From positions 12,420 through 19,632 of the forward strand of contig PLTE01000099.1 in NCBI GenBank assembly GCA_003164375.1: a stretch of 7,213 bases of DNA, written 5' to 3'. The notes below the pieces were generated by a model. The model was not told where the DNA came from, made no database searches, and saw only the letters and a program-made list of their open reading frames with translations. The translations under genes and the position numbers were made by a program. This stretch comes from Hyphomicrobiales bacterium (GTDB lineage: Bacteria; Pseudomonadota; Alphaproteobacteria; Rhizobiales; Xanthobacteraceae). The first letter of the stretch is position 1. Each line of letters opens with the position of its first letter. Shown here piece by piece: positions 1 to 5,111 of the stretch.

Positions 1-212
1 CTAAGAAGGGCGTGAAAAATATCGTCGTGATGATGCCCGGCTTTTCCGCCGATTGCCTGGAGACACTGGAAGAAATCGCGGTCGAGAACGCGCAGGTCTT
101 CAAGCGCTACGGCGGCCAGAATTTCGCGGCGATTCCGTGCCTGAACGACAGTCAGGCCGGCATGCTCATGATCTGGCAGCTCGCCATGCGCGAGCTCAAG
201 GGCTGGGTGTGA
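1..212 (+). CDS. hemH: Ferrochelatase, C-terminal fragment
   Basis: This is the last 70 codons of a gene that begins before the window; the frame is open from base 1 and stops with TGA at 210-212. Ferrochelatase inserts ferrous iron into protoporphyrin IX, the last step of protoheme synthesis, at the cytoplasmic face of the inner membrane. The visible part has the family's C-terminal signature: a strand 'KNIVVMMPGFSADCLETLEE' (start of the second half-domain's substrate-cleft region), then a helix ending in 'VFKRYGG', then 'IPCLNDS' and a closing helix ending 'RELKGW'. These pieces and their order match bacterial HemH tails, so the family call is firm. The catalytic histidine and the N-terminal half lie outside the window. 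The downstream NfeD-like gene starts inside the stop codon, which suggests translational coupling. Confidence 0.93.
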   Translation, partial: KKGVKNIVVMMPGFSADCLETLEEIAVENAQVFKRYGGQNFAAIPCLNDSQAGMLMIWQLAMRELKGWV

Positions 213-451
213 GCGCGTCGATGAGGGACGGCTCGCTGGTTTCGTGGACCTGGTTCGGGCTTGCACTCGTTATATTTGCGATCGAGGCGCTGCGCCCGGG
301 CCGGTTTGCGCTGTGGCTCGGTTTTGCCGCCGTCCTCGTCGGTGTTTTCGCGTCGGTAGCGCACTGGCCTTGGCCGGCCGAAGTGGTGGCGTTCGCTGTC
401 TTTGCTGCACTTTTCGTCCCGGCATGGCGGCATTACGAGCGCAAAGCCTGA
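209..451 (+). CDS. Short NfeD-like membrane protein (no OB-fold domain)
   Basis: This is an 80-residue, three-helix membrane protein. A short N-terminus is followed by hydrophobic segments at about residues 12-28, 33-50 and 55-73, and a basic end 'WRHYERKA'. The pattern of a first helix ending in 'EALRPG', then 'FALWLGFAAVLVG', then 'WPWPAEVVAFAVF' resembles the membrane part of NfeD-family proteins, which are thought to help stomatin/SPFH partners in membrane organisation. Usual NfeD proteins continue with a cytoplasmic OB-fold of about 60-70 residues; here the frame stops directly after the third helix and no OB-fold sequence is seen in any frame before 650. I chose GTG 209 because it has AAGGG at 198-202 with a 6-nt spacer and a GTGA overlap with the hemH stop. 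ATG 221 (76 residues) is the alternative. No stomatin gene is in view. The family call is moderately sure, the function unknown. Confidence 0.7.
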   Translation: MSASMRDGSLVSWTWFGLALVIFAIEALRPGRFALWLGFAAVLVGVFASVAHWPWPAEVVAFAVFAALFVPAWRHYERKA

Positions 452-499
452 ACCAGGGCCATGGCCGCCGCCAGTGCCGGCGAGCCTAATCAACCTCTC

Positions 500-530
500 G
501 TTAACCATATCCGTTTTAACTCTGTTAACC
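500..530. promoter_or_regulatory. GTTAACC cluster, possible CtrA-type site
   Basis: Two copies of GTTAACC (500-506 and 524-530) flank a TTTTAAC (514-520). The first forms TTAACCAT (501-508), which matches the described CtrA half-site of alphaproteobacteria. The spacings (TTAA-N11-TTAA-N5-TTAA) do not give the full TTAA-N7-TTAA site. The cluster lies about 120-150 bp before the proposed start of the outer-membrane protein gene, in a 199-bp stretch without a convincing gene, so a promoter or operator role there is reasonable but inferred. Confidence 0.35.
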
Positions 531-650
531 GGCGGCCTGCCGTGAGGCGGCGCGCGCGGGCCGTCGCGTGGCGGGTTGATGGTGGTCGGTTTGGCAGCTC
601 CCGAGGTGACGCGGACGGGCAGGAGCGGCTTCGGGGCGAGGAGGTCGCAG

Positions 651-2552
651 GTGCCGCGCCGTTGCCGACCACCCAGCGTCACCGGCCTGGCAGTGCACTT
701 GGCGCTGCTCGCCGCTGTCCGGACTACTCTGTTGGCAGCTAGCATGGCGCCCGTCGCGGTTCTCGCGCTCGGCCCGACGTCGAGCGCAGCCCAGACGGCG
801 ACGAGTCCAAATTCCAATCTGTTACAGCCGGCGCTCGATGGTAATCCCACCAATCCGCCGACTTTCGTGCCGCCCGGAGATTCGACAACGTCGTCGCCCG
901 ATCAGGCTCCGCCCCCGGGTAAATTTACCGCACCGTCGCGCATCAGCGCGACGCCCGTTTACGGCAGTCCGACCGGCTTTGGCGCCGGCGACACCGGATT
1001 CGATTCCAGCAACCGGCCGAAGCGCCAGCGGACGGCCCAAGTGCTCGATCCAAGCAGTTCGATTGCGCCGCCCGAACCGACATTTTTTCCGGTAGCGCCA
1101 CTCCCGCCGCAAGTATCGTCGCAGCCTCCGGTCTTGCCGCAGCCGCTGGCGCCGGTCGTCTATCCGGCAAAGGCGGCGGCGCGGCCCGGTGCGGTCCTGC
1201 CGCCGCCGCCCGACCAATTGCCGATCTCAAATCCACCCACTGAGGTTCATCCGCTATCGGCGGCGAACCGGCCCGGCGCCGTCTTGCCGATTCCGCCGCC
1301 GATCGACTTCGTCGGATCCGCCAGCACGCCGCCACCCGGCACGCCGCAGCCGAACATCTTGCCGCTCGGCACTGTGCCGCAGCACACTTTGCCAATCGCC
1401 GGCGGCGATCCCTATGAAGCGCTCGGCATCAAGGCAGGCTCCTTTCTGGTGCTGCCTGCGGTCGAGCTATCGACCGCTTACGACACCAATCCGCAGCACG
1501 CGTCAGCAGGCGGGCCCAGCTCGGTCTATTTCGTGGTCGCGCCGGAACTGCACGTACGTTCCGATTGGTCGAGCAATTCGCTCACCGCCGATATCATCGG
1601 GTCCTATACCGACTACGAAAATGACACGTTCACACCATCGCTCAATCATCCGTTTCTCAACGCGAAGGTGGATGGCCGGCTCGACGTCACGCGCGACACG
1701 CAAATCCTGCTCGAAAATCGCGTGACCGTCTCGACCGATAATCCGGGCAGCCCCAACATCCTGGCCGGTATCGCCAAGCTGCCGATCGATACCACGGTTG
1801 GCGGCACCTTCGGGGTAGCTGAGCAATTGGCTCGCTTCAACGTTTCACTCAAGGGCACTTTCGATCGATCCGTCTATCAAAACGACGATCTGACCGACGG
1901 TGAGAGCGTGAGCCAAGATACCCGCAATTTCGACCAATATGCCGGCATCTTGCGCCTCGGCTATGAGGTCAATCCCGGATTCAAGCCGTTCGTGGAGGTC
2001 AGCGAAGATACCCGCATTCACGACCTGCAGTTCGACAGCTTTGGCGAAAACCGCGATTCCAATGGCCAAAGCGCCAAGGTCGGCAGCGATGTTAATCTTT
2101 TCGGCTCGCTCACCGGCGAAATTGCGGTCGGCTATATGGAGCGCGACTACCACGATCCGACCTTGCCGAATATCAGCGGAACCACGCTGGACGGCTCATT
2201 GCTCTGGCAGGTGACCGGACTGACGACGGCGAAGCTCACCGCGGCATCAACGGTCGGCGAGTCGATCCTCCAGGGTGTCTCCGGCGCGTTCAGCCGCGAT
2301 TTCAACATCGAGGTCGATCACGCGCTGCGGACCTGGCTCATCGCCAACGCGCAGGTCGGCTACGGCCGCGACGAATATGTCGGCATGGCGCGCGATGACA
2401 ATCGCTTTTTCGTGGCCACAGGCTTGACCTACAAATTAAACCGCAAGATGCAGCTGAAAGGCGAACTGCGGCACGACTGGCTCACATCCACCATGACCGG
2501 CGTGGCCTACGATTCGACGTCCGTCCTGATGACCTTGCGCCTGCAGCAGTGA
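651..2552 (+). CDS. Outer-membrane beta-barrel protein (putative beta-barrel porin 2 type)
   Basis: This is a 633-residue exported protein. The start is GTG 651, because GAGGAGGT (638-645) sits 5 nt before it and it puts the basic n-region 'PRRCRPPS' right in front of the hydrophobic core. The signal peptide spans about residues 1-47, ending 'SSAA' before Gln. In-frame TTG 576 or ATG 579 would add 24-25 residues but have no good ribosome site. Residues ~48-255 are low-complexity and rich in Pro, Ser and Thr, with a repeated 'RPGAVLP' block at 178-184 and 207-213. From ~260 to the end there are alternating amphipathic strands typical of the BBP2_2/DUF2320 family: 'VELSTAYDTNP', 'VAPELHVRSDW', 'GILRLGYEVN', 'EIAVGYMERDY', 'TYKLNRKMQLKGELRHDW'. 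It should lie in the outer membrane. Members are often near polysaccharide export genes, but a transport role is unproven. The last residue is Gln rather than the usual terminal aromatic. Confidence 0.82.
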   Translation: MPRRCRPPSVTGLAVHLALLAAVRTTLLAASMAPVAVLALGPTSSAAQTATSPNSNLLQPALDGNPTNPPTFVPPGDSTTSSPDQAPPPGKFTAPSRISATPVYGSPTGFGAGDTGFDSSNRPKRQRTAQVLDPSSSIAPPEPTFFPVAPLPPQVSSQPPVLPQPLAPVVYPAKAAARPGAVLPPPPDQLPISNPPTEVHPLSAANRPGAVLPIPPPIDFVGSASTPPPGTPQPNILPLGTVPQHTLPIAGGDPYEALGIKAGSFLVLPAVELSTAYDTNPQHASAGGPSSVYFVVAPELHVRSDWSSNSLTADIIGSYTDYENDTFTPSLNHPFLNAKVDGRLDVTRDTQILLENRVTVSTDNPGSPNILAGIAKLPIDTTVGGTFGVAEQLARFNVSLKGTFDRSVYQNDDLTDGESVSQDTRNFDQYAGILRLGYEVNPGFKPFVEVSEDTRIHDLQFDSFGENRDSNGQSAKVGSDVNLFGSLTGEIAVGYMERDYHDPTLPNISGTTLDGSLLWQVTGLTTAKLTAASTVGESILQGVSGAFSRDFNIEVDHALRTWLIANAQVGYGRDEYVGMARDDNRFFVATGLTYKLNRKMQLKGELRHDWLTSTMTGVAYDSTSVLMTLRLQQ

Positions 2553-2596
2553 TACTTAGCTGATTTAGCTTGGTCCCAGAAGCCGGGGAGGGCCTT

Positions 2597-3205
2597 TTGA
2601 GCGAATACGAGCGCTGGGAAGCCCGCTACGCGGCGCCGGAATATGCTTTCGGCACCGAGCCGAACTATTTCCTTCAATCCTGCAAGGCGCTGCTGCCACC
2701 GTCCGGGCGGGCGCTTGCCGTCGCGGATGGCGAAGGACGCAATGGCGTTTGGCTCGCTCAACAGGGTTTCGACGTGCTGTCGATCGACTTCTCGCCTTCG
2801 GCGCAAAACAAAGCCCGGGCGCTCGCGGCCGAGCGGCATGTCAATGTCACGTTTGCTCAGGTCGACGTGCATCGATGGGACTATCCAGACACCGCCTTCG
2901 ATGTGGTCGTAGAAATCTTCGCTCAATTCAGTTCGCCAGCCGAGCGCGCTTTGAAGTGGGCCGGCATGCGGCGCGCGCTCAAGTCGGGCGGTCTCCTGAT
3001 CATTCAGGGCTATACACCGAAGCAACTGGAATACGGCACCGGCGGTCCCAAACAGGTGGAAAATCTCTATACCCGCGCCATGCTGGAAGCGGCGTTTTCT
3101 GATTTTCGCTCCCTGGAGTTGGTGGAGGAGGAGCGCGAAATCCACGAGGGCTCCTCCCATGCCGGAATGTCGGCCGTCATTGGCTTGACCGGCACGAAGC
3201 CCTAA
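2597..3205 (+). CDS. Class I SAM-dependent methyltransferase, TehB/thiopurine-like small type
   Basis: This is a 202-residue cytoplasmic protein. I chose the TTG start at 2597 because GGGGAGGG (2585-2592) is ideally placed before it and the protein then opens with 'MSEYERWEARYAAPEYAFGTE', as related methyltransferases do; an in-frame TTG at 2570 would add nine residues. Motif I, the S-adenosylmethionine loop, is 'VADGEGRNG' at 42-50. The acidic residue ending beta-2 is D64 in 'VLSIDFS', followed by a helix of 'AQNKARALAAE'. 'VDVHRWDYPDTAFDVVVEIF' at 89-108 covers the next motif, and 'LKSGGLLIIQGY' at 128-139 is the typical post-motif strand. The family transfers methyl from SAM; the acceptor cannot be read from the sequence. 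It lies 44 bases after the beta-barrel gene on the same strand with no terminator between, so co-transcription is likely. A link to tellurite or other oxyanion resistance is only family-level speculation. Confidence 0.85.
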   Translation: MSEYERWEARYAAPEYAFGTEPNYFLQSCKALLPPSGRALAVADGEGRNGVWLAQQGFDVLSIDFSPSAQNKARALAAERHVNVTFAQVDVHRWDYPDTAFDVVVEIFAQFSSPAERALKWAGMRRALKSGGLLIIQGYTPKQLEYGTGGPKQVENLYTRAMLEAAFSDFRSLELVEEEREIHEGSSHAGMSAVIGLTGTKP

Positions 3206-3269
3206 TCGCTCGCGCCGGTCGGTGCCCAACTGCCGTCAAGCCCGCGGGGATCCCTTTTGATCGCAGCGC

Positions 3270-3300
3270 AAAAAAAGTCCCGACCAACAATAGGTCGGGA
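3270..3300 (-). terminator. Intrinsic terminator reading leftward
   Basis: An 8-bp perfect stem, TCCCGACC (3278-3285) with GGTCGGGA (3293-3300), encloses a 7-nt loop. On the minus strand the stem is followed by one C and seven T (the A run 3270-3276 of the plus strand). This is a textbook rho-independent terminator for leftward transcription. In the plus direction the stem is followed by TGTCC, so it would be a poor terminator for the methyltransferase gene. The nearest annotated minus-strand gene, galU, ends more than 600 bp away, so the terminator probably serves another short transcript or catches galU read-through. Confidence 0.75.
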
Positions 3301-3322
3301 TGTCCTCGTTAATCTTCGAACG
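3270..3322 (-). ncRNA. Putative ~53-nt small RNA under an FNR/FixK-type box
   Basis: This is a proposed minus-strand transcript. If the 3356-3369 box acts at -40.5, the start would fall at 3322, with TATCTA (3334-3329 on the minus strand) at the -10 place. The RNA would run to the U tract at 3276-3270 and contain a small 5' hairpin (arms TCGTT/AACGA in 3306-3323; the first base would be lost with this start) and the terminator hairpin. No coding capacity fits within it. The architecture of an oxygen-regulator box, a short RNA and a strong terminator is like E. coli FnrS in concept, but there is no recognised sequence family. The alternatives are a terminator that only stops galU read-through, or a longer minus-strand transcript. 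It is supported by motif geometry alone. Confidence 0.33.
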
Positions 3323-3355
3323 ATGGTCTAGATAAAGACTTATCCTCTGTTGTCA

Positions 3356-3369
3356 TTGATTCAGATCAA
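3356..3369. promoter_or_regulatory. FNR/FixK-type box, upstream copy
   Basis: TTGAT-TCAG-ATCAA is a perfect match to the Crp/Fnr-family consensus TTGAT-N4-ATCAA used by FNR, FixK and FnrN in alphaproteobacteria under low oxygen. Its centre (3362.5) is 64 bp, about six helical turns, from the downstream copy. It could activate the leftward transcript ending at 3270 (the -40.5 position falls at 3322), or act as a second upstream site at about -104.5 for the small secreted gene. Confidence 0.78.
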
Positions 3370-3419
3370 CGACTCTATGCGTAAGCGCATGCACAGTGTT
3401 GCATCCCGTATCAGCTCGA

Positions 3420-3433
3420 TTGATCAGGATCAA
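3420..3433 (+). promoter_or_regulatory. FNR/FixK-type box of the small secreted protein gene
   Basis: TTGAT-CAGG-ATCAA is a perfect palindromic match to the FNR/FixK consensus. Centred at 3426.5, it would sit at -40.5 for a start at A3467, with TAGAGT at 3455-3460 in the -10 place. That is the standard class II activating position for this family. The resulting 26-nt leader carries the ribosome site GGAAAGGA (3478-3485) before ATG 3493. The gene downstream is therefore expected to be induced when oxygen is low; the exact start site is inferred. Confidence 0.8.
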
Positions 3434-3492
3434 AGGTGTTCGCCTGCCCGGATGTAGAGTTATGCTAGTCCCATTCGGGAAAGGAACGCGTC

Positions 3493-3732
3493 ATGAAATT
3501 CCAAACAAGAATCATCGTAGCGTCGACAGCAATCGCAATGGCATTAGCGTTGTCGTCGGTACCTGGTTTCGCGGCGAAGTCGCATAAGGCGACAGCAACA
3601 CTCCCTGCAAAGCCCCTTTACAACGTTGTTGTTCCTCTTGGTCAGCCGCTGCAGGTCAATCCAACTTATGGGCCGAGTTCGCCTAACTTCAACAACGGCT
3701 CTTGGCCAGGGGGCCAGCCTGCTCGGTACTGA
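3493..3732 (+). CDS. Small secreted protein, unknown family
   Basis: This is a 79-residue protein with a clear Sec signal peptide: a basic start 'MKFQTR', a hydrophobic core 'IIVASTAIAMALALSSV', and cleavage after 'GFA' or 'FAA' (residue 27 or 28). The mature part is only ~51 residues: first a Lys/His/Thr-rich stretch, then 'LYNVVVPLGQPLQVNP', then a Pro/Gly/Asn-rich tail ending 'GGQPARY'. There is no cysteine, no lipobox and no transmembrane segment after cleavage, so it should be periplasmic or released. ATG 3493 is supported by AAGGA at 3481-3485 with a 7-nt spacer. Codons early in the gene are AT-richer than in the flanking genes. Position behind a perfect FNR/FixK box suggests a role in micro-oxic life. 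I do not recognise the family and propose no activity. Confidence 0.78.
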   Translation: MKFQTRIIVASTAIAMALALSSVPGFAAKSHKATATLPAKPLYNVVVPLGQPLQVNPTYGPSSPNFNNGSWPGGQPARY

Positions 3733-3802
3733 TCAACAAGCAGGCGAACGATAAGGGCGTAAGCGTGCCCGGATCGAGGCGAATATTGGTTGTCGCCTAA
3801 AA

Positions 3803-3876
3803 GACTGAATTTGCGGTCGGGAAGGGGGCCTCGGTCATAGGTTTGGCCGGGGCTTCTTCATGAGCGGCATTCAGTC
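3803..3876 (-). terminator. Inverted repeat with T run downstream of galU
   Basis: GACTGAAT (3803-3810) and ATTCAGTC (3869-3876) are perfect 8-nt inverted copies, 58 bp apart, with a further hairpin inside. Read on the minus strand, the 3' arm is followed directly by TTTT (AAAA at 3799-3802 on the plus strand). The element begins 40 bp past the galU stop, so a branched terminator for galU is possible. The long spacer makes this weak evidence. Confidence 0.3.
3822..3858 (+). terminator. Possible weak terminator hairpin after the small secreted gene
   Basis: GGGGCCTCGG (3825-3834) can pair with CCGGGGCTTC (3847-3856) around a 12-nt loop, with three G-U wobbles in the RNA. The 3' side is followed by TTC rather than a proper U run. 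It lies about 90 bp after the small gene's stop and 60 bp from the galU stop on the other strand, so it may act in this convergent space. It is enclosed by the inverted repeat GACTGAAT/ATTCAGTC (3803-3810, 3869-3876). Confidence 0.3.
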
Positions 3877-3915
3877 CTGGAGCACTTGCCGTTCTGACGG
3901 AATCAGAGCGGGGCC

Positions 3916-4806
3916 CTAGCCGCCATTGAAGTCACCGAGAATCTTTTTGATCTCGGCGCGGAAGGCTGGTGCGATATCCGGGCGTTCGAGTGCGTAGGAC
4001 ACGTTGGCGGCGAGAAAGCCTATTTTCGAACCGCAGTCGAAGCTGCGACCCTCGAACTGCAGCCCGTAGAATGGCTGGCTTCGCGCCAGCTGAATCATCG
4101 CGTCGGTCAGCTGGATTTCGCCGCCGGCGCCGCGCTCCTGCGTACCTAGAATTTCCAGGATTTCGGGCTGCAGGATGTATCGGCCGGTTAGGATGAGGTT
4201 TGACGGCGCGCGGTCGGCCGCTGGTTTTTCCACCATGCTGGTGATCGAGAACATTTTGCCGTTGCGGGCGCCGATGCCGACGACGCCGTATTGATCGATG
4301 CGTTCGCGCGGCACTTCTTCGACGGCGACGATATTCGCGGCTTCCGGCAGGTCGCGCGCCGCCTCGATCATCTGCGCCAGACAGCCCTGTTCGTGCTGAA
4401 CGAGGACGTCGGGCAGCAACAGCGCGAATGGCTCATGGCCGATAAGCTCGCGCGCACACCAAACCGCGTGGCCGAGCCCGAGCGGCTCCTGCTGCCGGGT
4501 GAAGCTCGTCGAGCCGGGAACCGGCAGATCCTGATTGAGGTAATCGAGCACCTTGTGCTTCTGCCGTTCCAGCAACGTCATTTCCAGTTCGAACTGGCGG
4601 TCAAAATGATCTTCGATGACGCCTTTGTTTCGGCCGGTGACGAATATGAAATGCTCGATGCCGGCCTCCCGCGCCTCGTCGACGACATGCTGGATCAGCG
4701 GTCGGTCCACCACCGGCAGCATTTCCTTCGGCATCGCTTTGGTGGCCGGCAAGAACCGGGTGCCGAGGCCGGCGACGGGGAATACGGCTTTGCGGATGTG
4801 ATTCAT
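3916..4806 (-). CDS. galU: UTP-glucose-1-phosphate uridylyltransferase
   Basis: This 296-residue cytoplasmic enzyme makes UDP-glucose and pyrophosphate from UTP and glucose-1-phosphate, feeding exopolysaccharide, lipopolysaccharide and glucan synthesis; rhizobial copies are also called exoN. Visible signatures in order: the nucleotide-binding loop 'AGLGTRFLPATKAMPKEML' at 12-30, 'VTGRNKGVIEDHFD' at 56-69, 'EPLGLGHAVWCA' at 107-118, the metal-region aspartate D133 in 'LLLPDVLV', 'VEKP' at 192-195, 'LTGRYIL' at 206-212, 'GGEIQLTDA' at 228-236 and 'FDCGSKIGFLAANV' at 256-269. Length is normal for the family. The start at 4806 has no Shine-Dalgarno sequence and overlaps by ATGA the stop of a 75-codon open frame in the leader. 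The gene runs opposite to its neighbours and is divergent from the transglycosylase gene with 305 bp between starts. Confidence 0.96.
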   Translation of the reverse strand: MNHIRKAVFPVAGLGTRFLPATKAMPKEMLPVVDRPLIQHVVDEAREAGIEHFIFVTGRNKGVIEDHFDRQFELEMTLLERQKHKVLDYLNQDLPVPGSTSFTRQQEPLGLGHAVWCARELIGHEPFALLLPDVLVQHEQGCLAQMIEAARDLPEAANIVAVEEVPRERIDQYGVVGIGARNGKMFSITSMVEKPAADRAPSNLILTGRYILQPEILEILGTQERGAGGEIQLTDAMIQLARSQPFYGLQFEGRSFDCGSKIGFLAANVSYALERPDIAPAFRAEIKKILGDFNGG

Positions 4807-5030
4807 GCGATGCCGAGGGGCGTCGAGCCGAAAGAATGTCGGAGGCGGTTCGCGTTGTTGCCTAAATTATCGTCCAAAGTCTTGCGACCCAAAGTCTTGC
4901 TGCCCAAAGTCTTGCCTAATTGCTTGTCCAGTTGTGAAGGCGCGATGTTGTGGGAATTTCTGAACCCGACGAATACTTTAAGCCGCATTTTGTTGCCGCA
5001 TCGTGAATGCCGATGGCGGAAAATCGCCAA
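4803..5030 (-). other. Doubtful leader ORF overlapping the galU start
   Basis: A 75-codon minus-strand frame (or 60 codons from an internal ATG) ends with TGA sharing ATGA with the galU start. Its product is basic and contains 'GKTLGSKTLGRKTLDD', encoded by the 15-bp tandem repeat. There is no ribosome site before either ATG and no known domain, so it may not be a protein gene. The overlap with a galU start that lacks its own ribosome site makes a coupled leader peptide possible. Confidence 0.22.
4874..4915. repeat. Threefold 15-bp tandem repeat in the galU leader
   Basis: AAAGTCTTGC occurs at 4876, 4891 and 4906, exactly 15 bp apart; each copy is preceded by CC and the joining bases vary. 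On either side, similar 18-mers starting TTGCCTAA and ending GTCC are found at 4858-4875 and 4912-4929 (14 of 18 positions equal), perhaps decayed outer units. The array lies 70-110 bp before galU on the side of its 5' leader. The unit is five codons long, so copy-number change would keep frame. Confidence 0.85.
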
Positions 5031-5035
5031 ACCTG

Positions 5036-5057
5036 CAGCGGTAACAACCCGCTGTTA
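5036..5057. repeat. Overlapping inverted repeats between galU and the transglycosylase gene
   Basis: CAGCGG (5036-5041) pairs with CCGCTG (5049-5054), and TAACA (5042-5046) pairs with TGTTA (5053-5057). The two hairpins share bases and exclude each other. The element is 55 bp before the transglycosylase start and may be an operator or leader structure. I see no clear -35/-10 pair for either divergent gene in 4807-5111. Confidence 0.35.
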
Positions 5058-5111
5058 GTGATTCGAGATACATTAGCAGGTGCCTGCGAGTGGAACCATA
5101 AGTCGAAAGCG

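Noticed and set aside
461..742. 93-codon plus frame that might carry on the NfeD-like protein after its stop
   Set aside because: It has no OB-fold pattern (no alternating Val/Gly strands) and is Arg-rich. It does not look like a lost domain.
152..853. 233-codon minus-strand frame across the NfeD-like gene and leader
   Set aside because: It crosses three unrelated regions. The product is low-complexity and Arg/Pro-rich, as expected of a GC-rich shadow frame.
2507..3229. 240-codon minus-strand frame over the methyltransferase gene
   Set aside because: It is antisense to a well-supported SAM methyltransferase with motif I and a ribosome site. Its product is Arg-rich without a recognisable fold.
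3241..3260. CCCGCGGG and GGGATCCC followed by TTTT as a terminator for the methyltransferase gene
   Set aside because: The palindromes would need loops too small to form, leaving only a 3-bp stem. This is not a credible terminator.
4291..5058. 255-codon plus-strand frame opposite galU
   Set aside because: It is mostly antisense to a certain galU gene. The product has no domain-like pattern and comes from the codon bias of the other strand.
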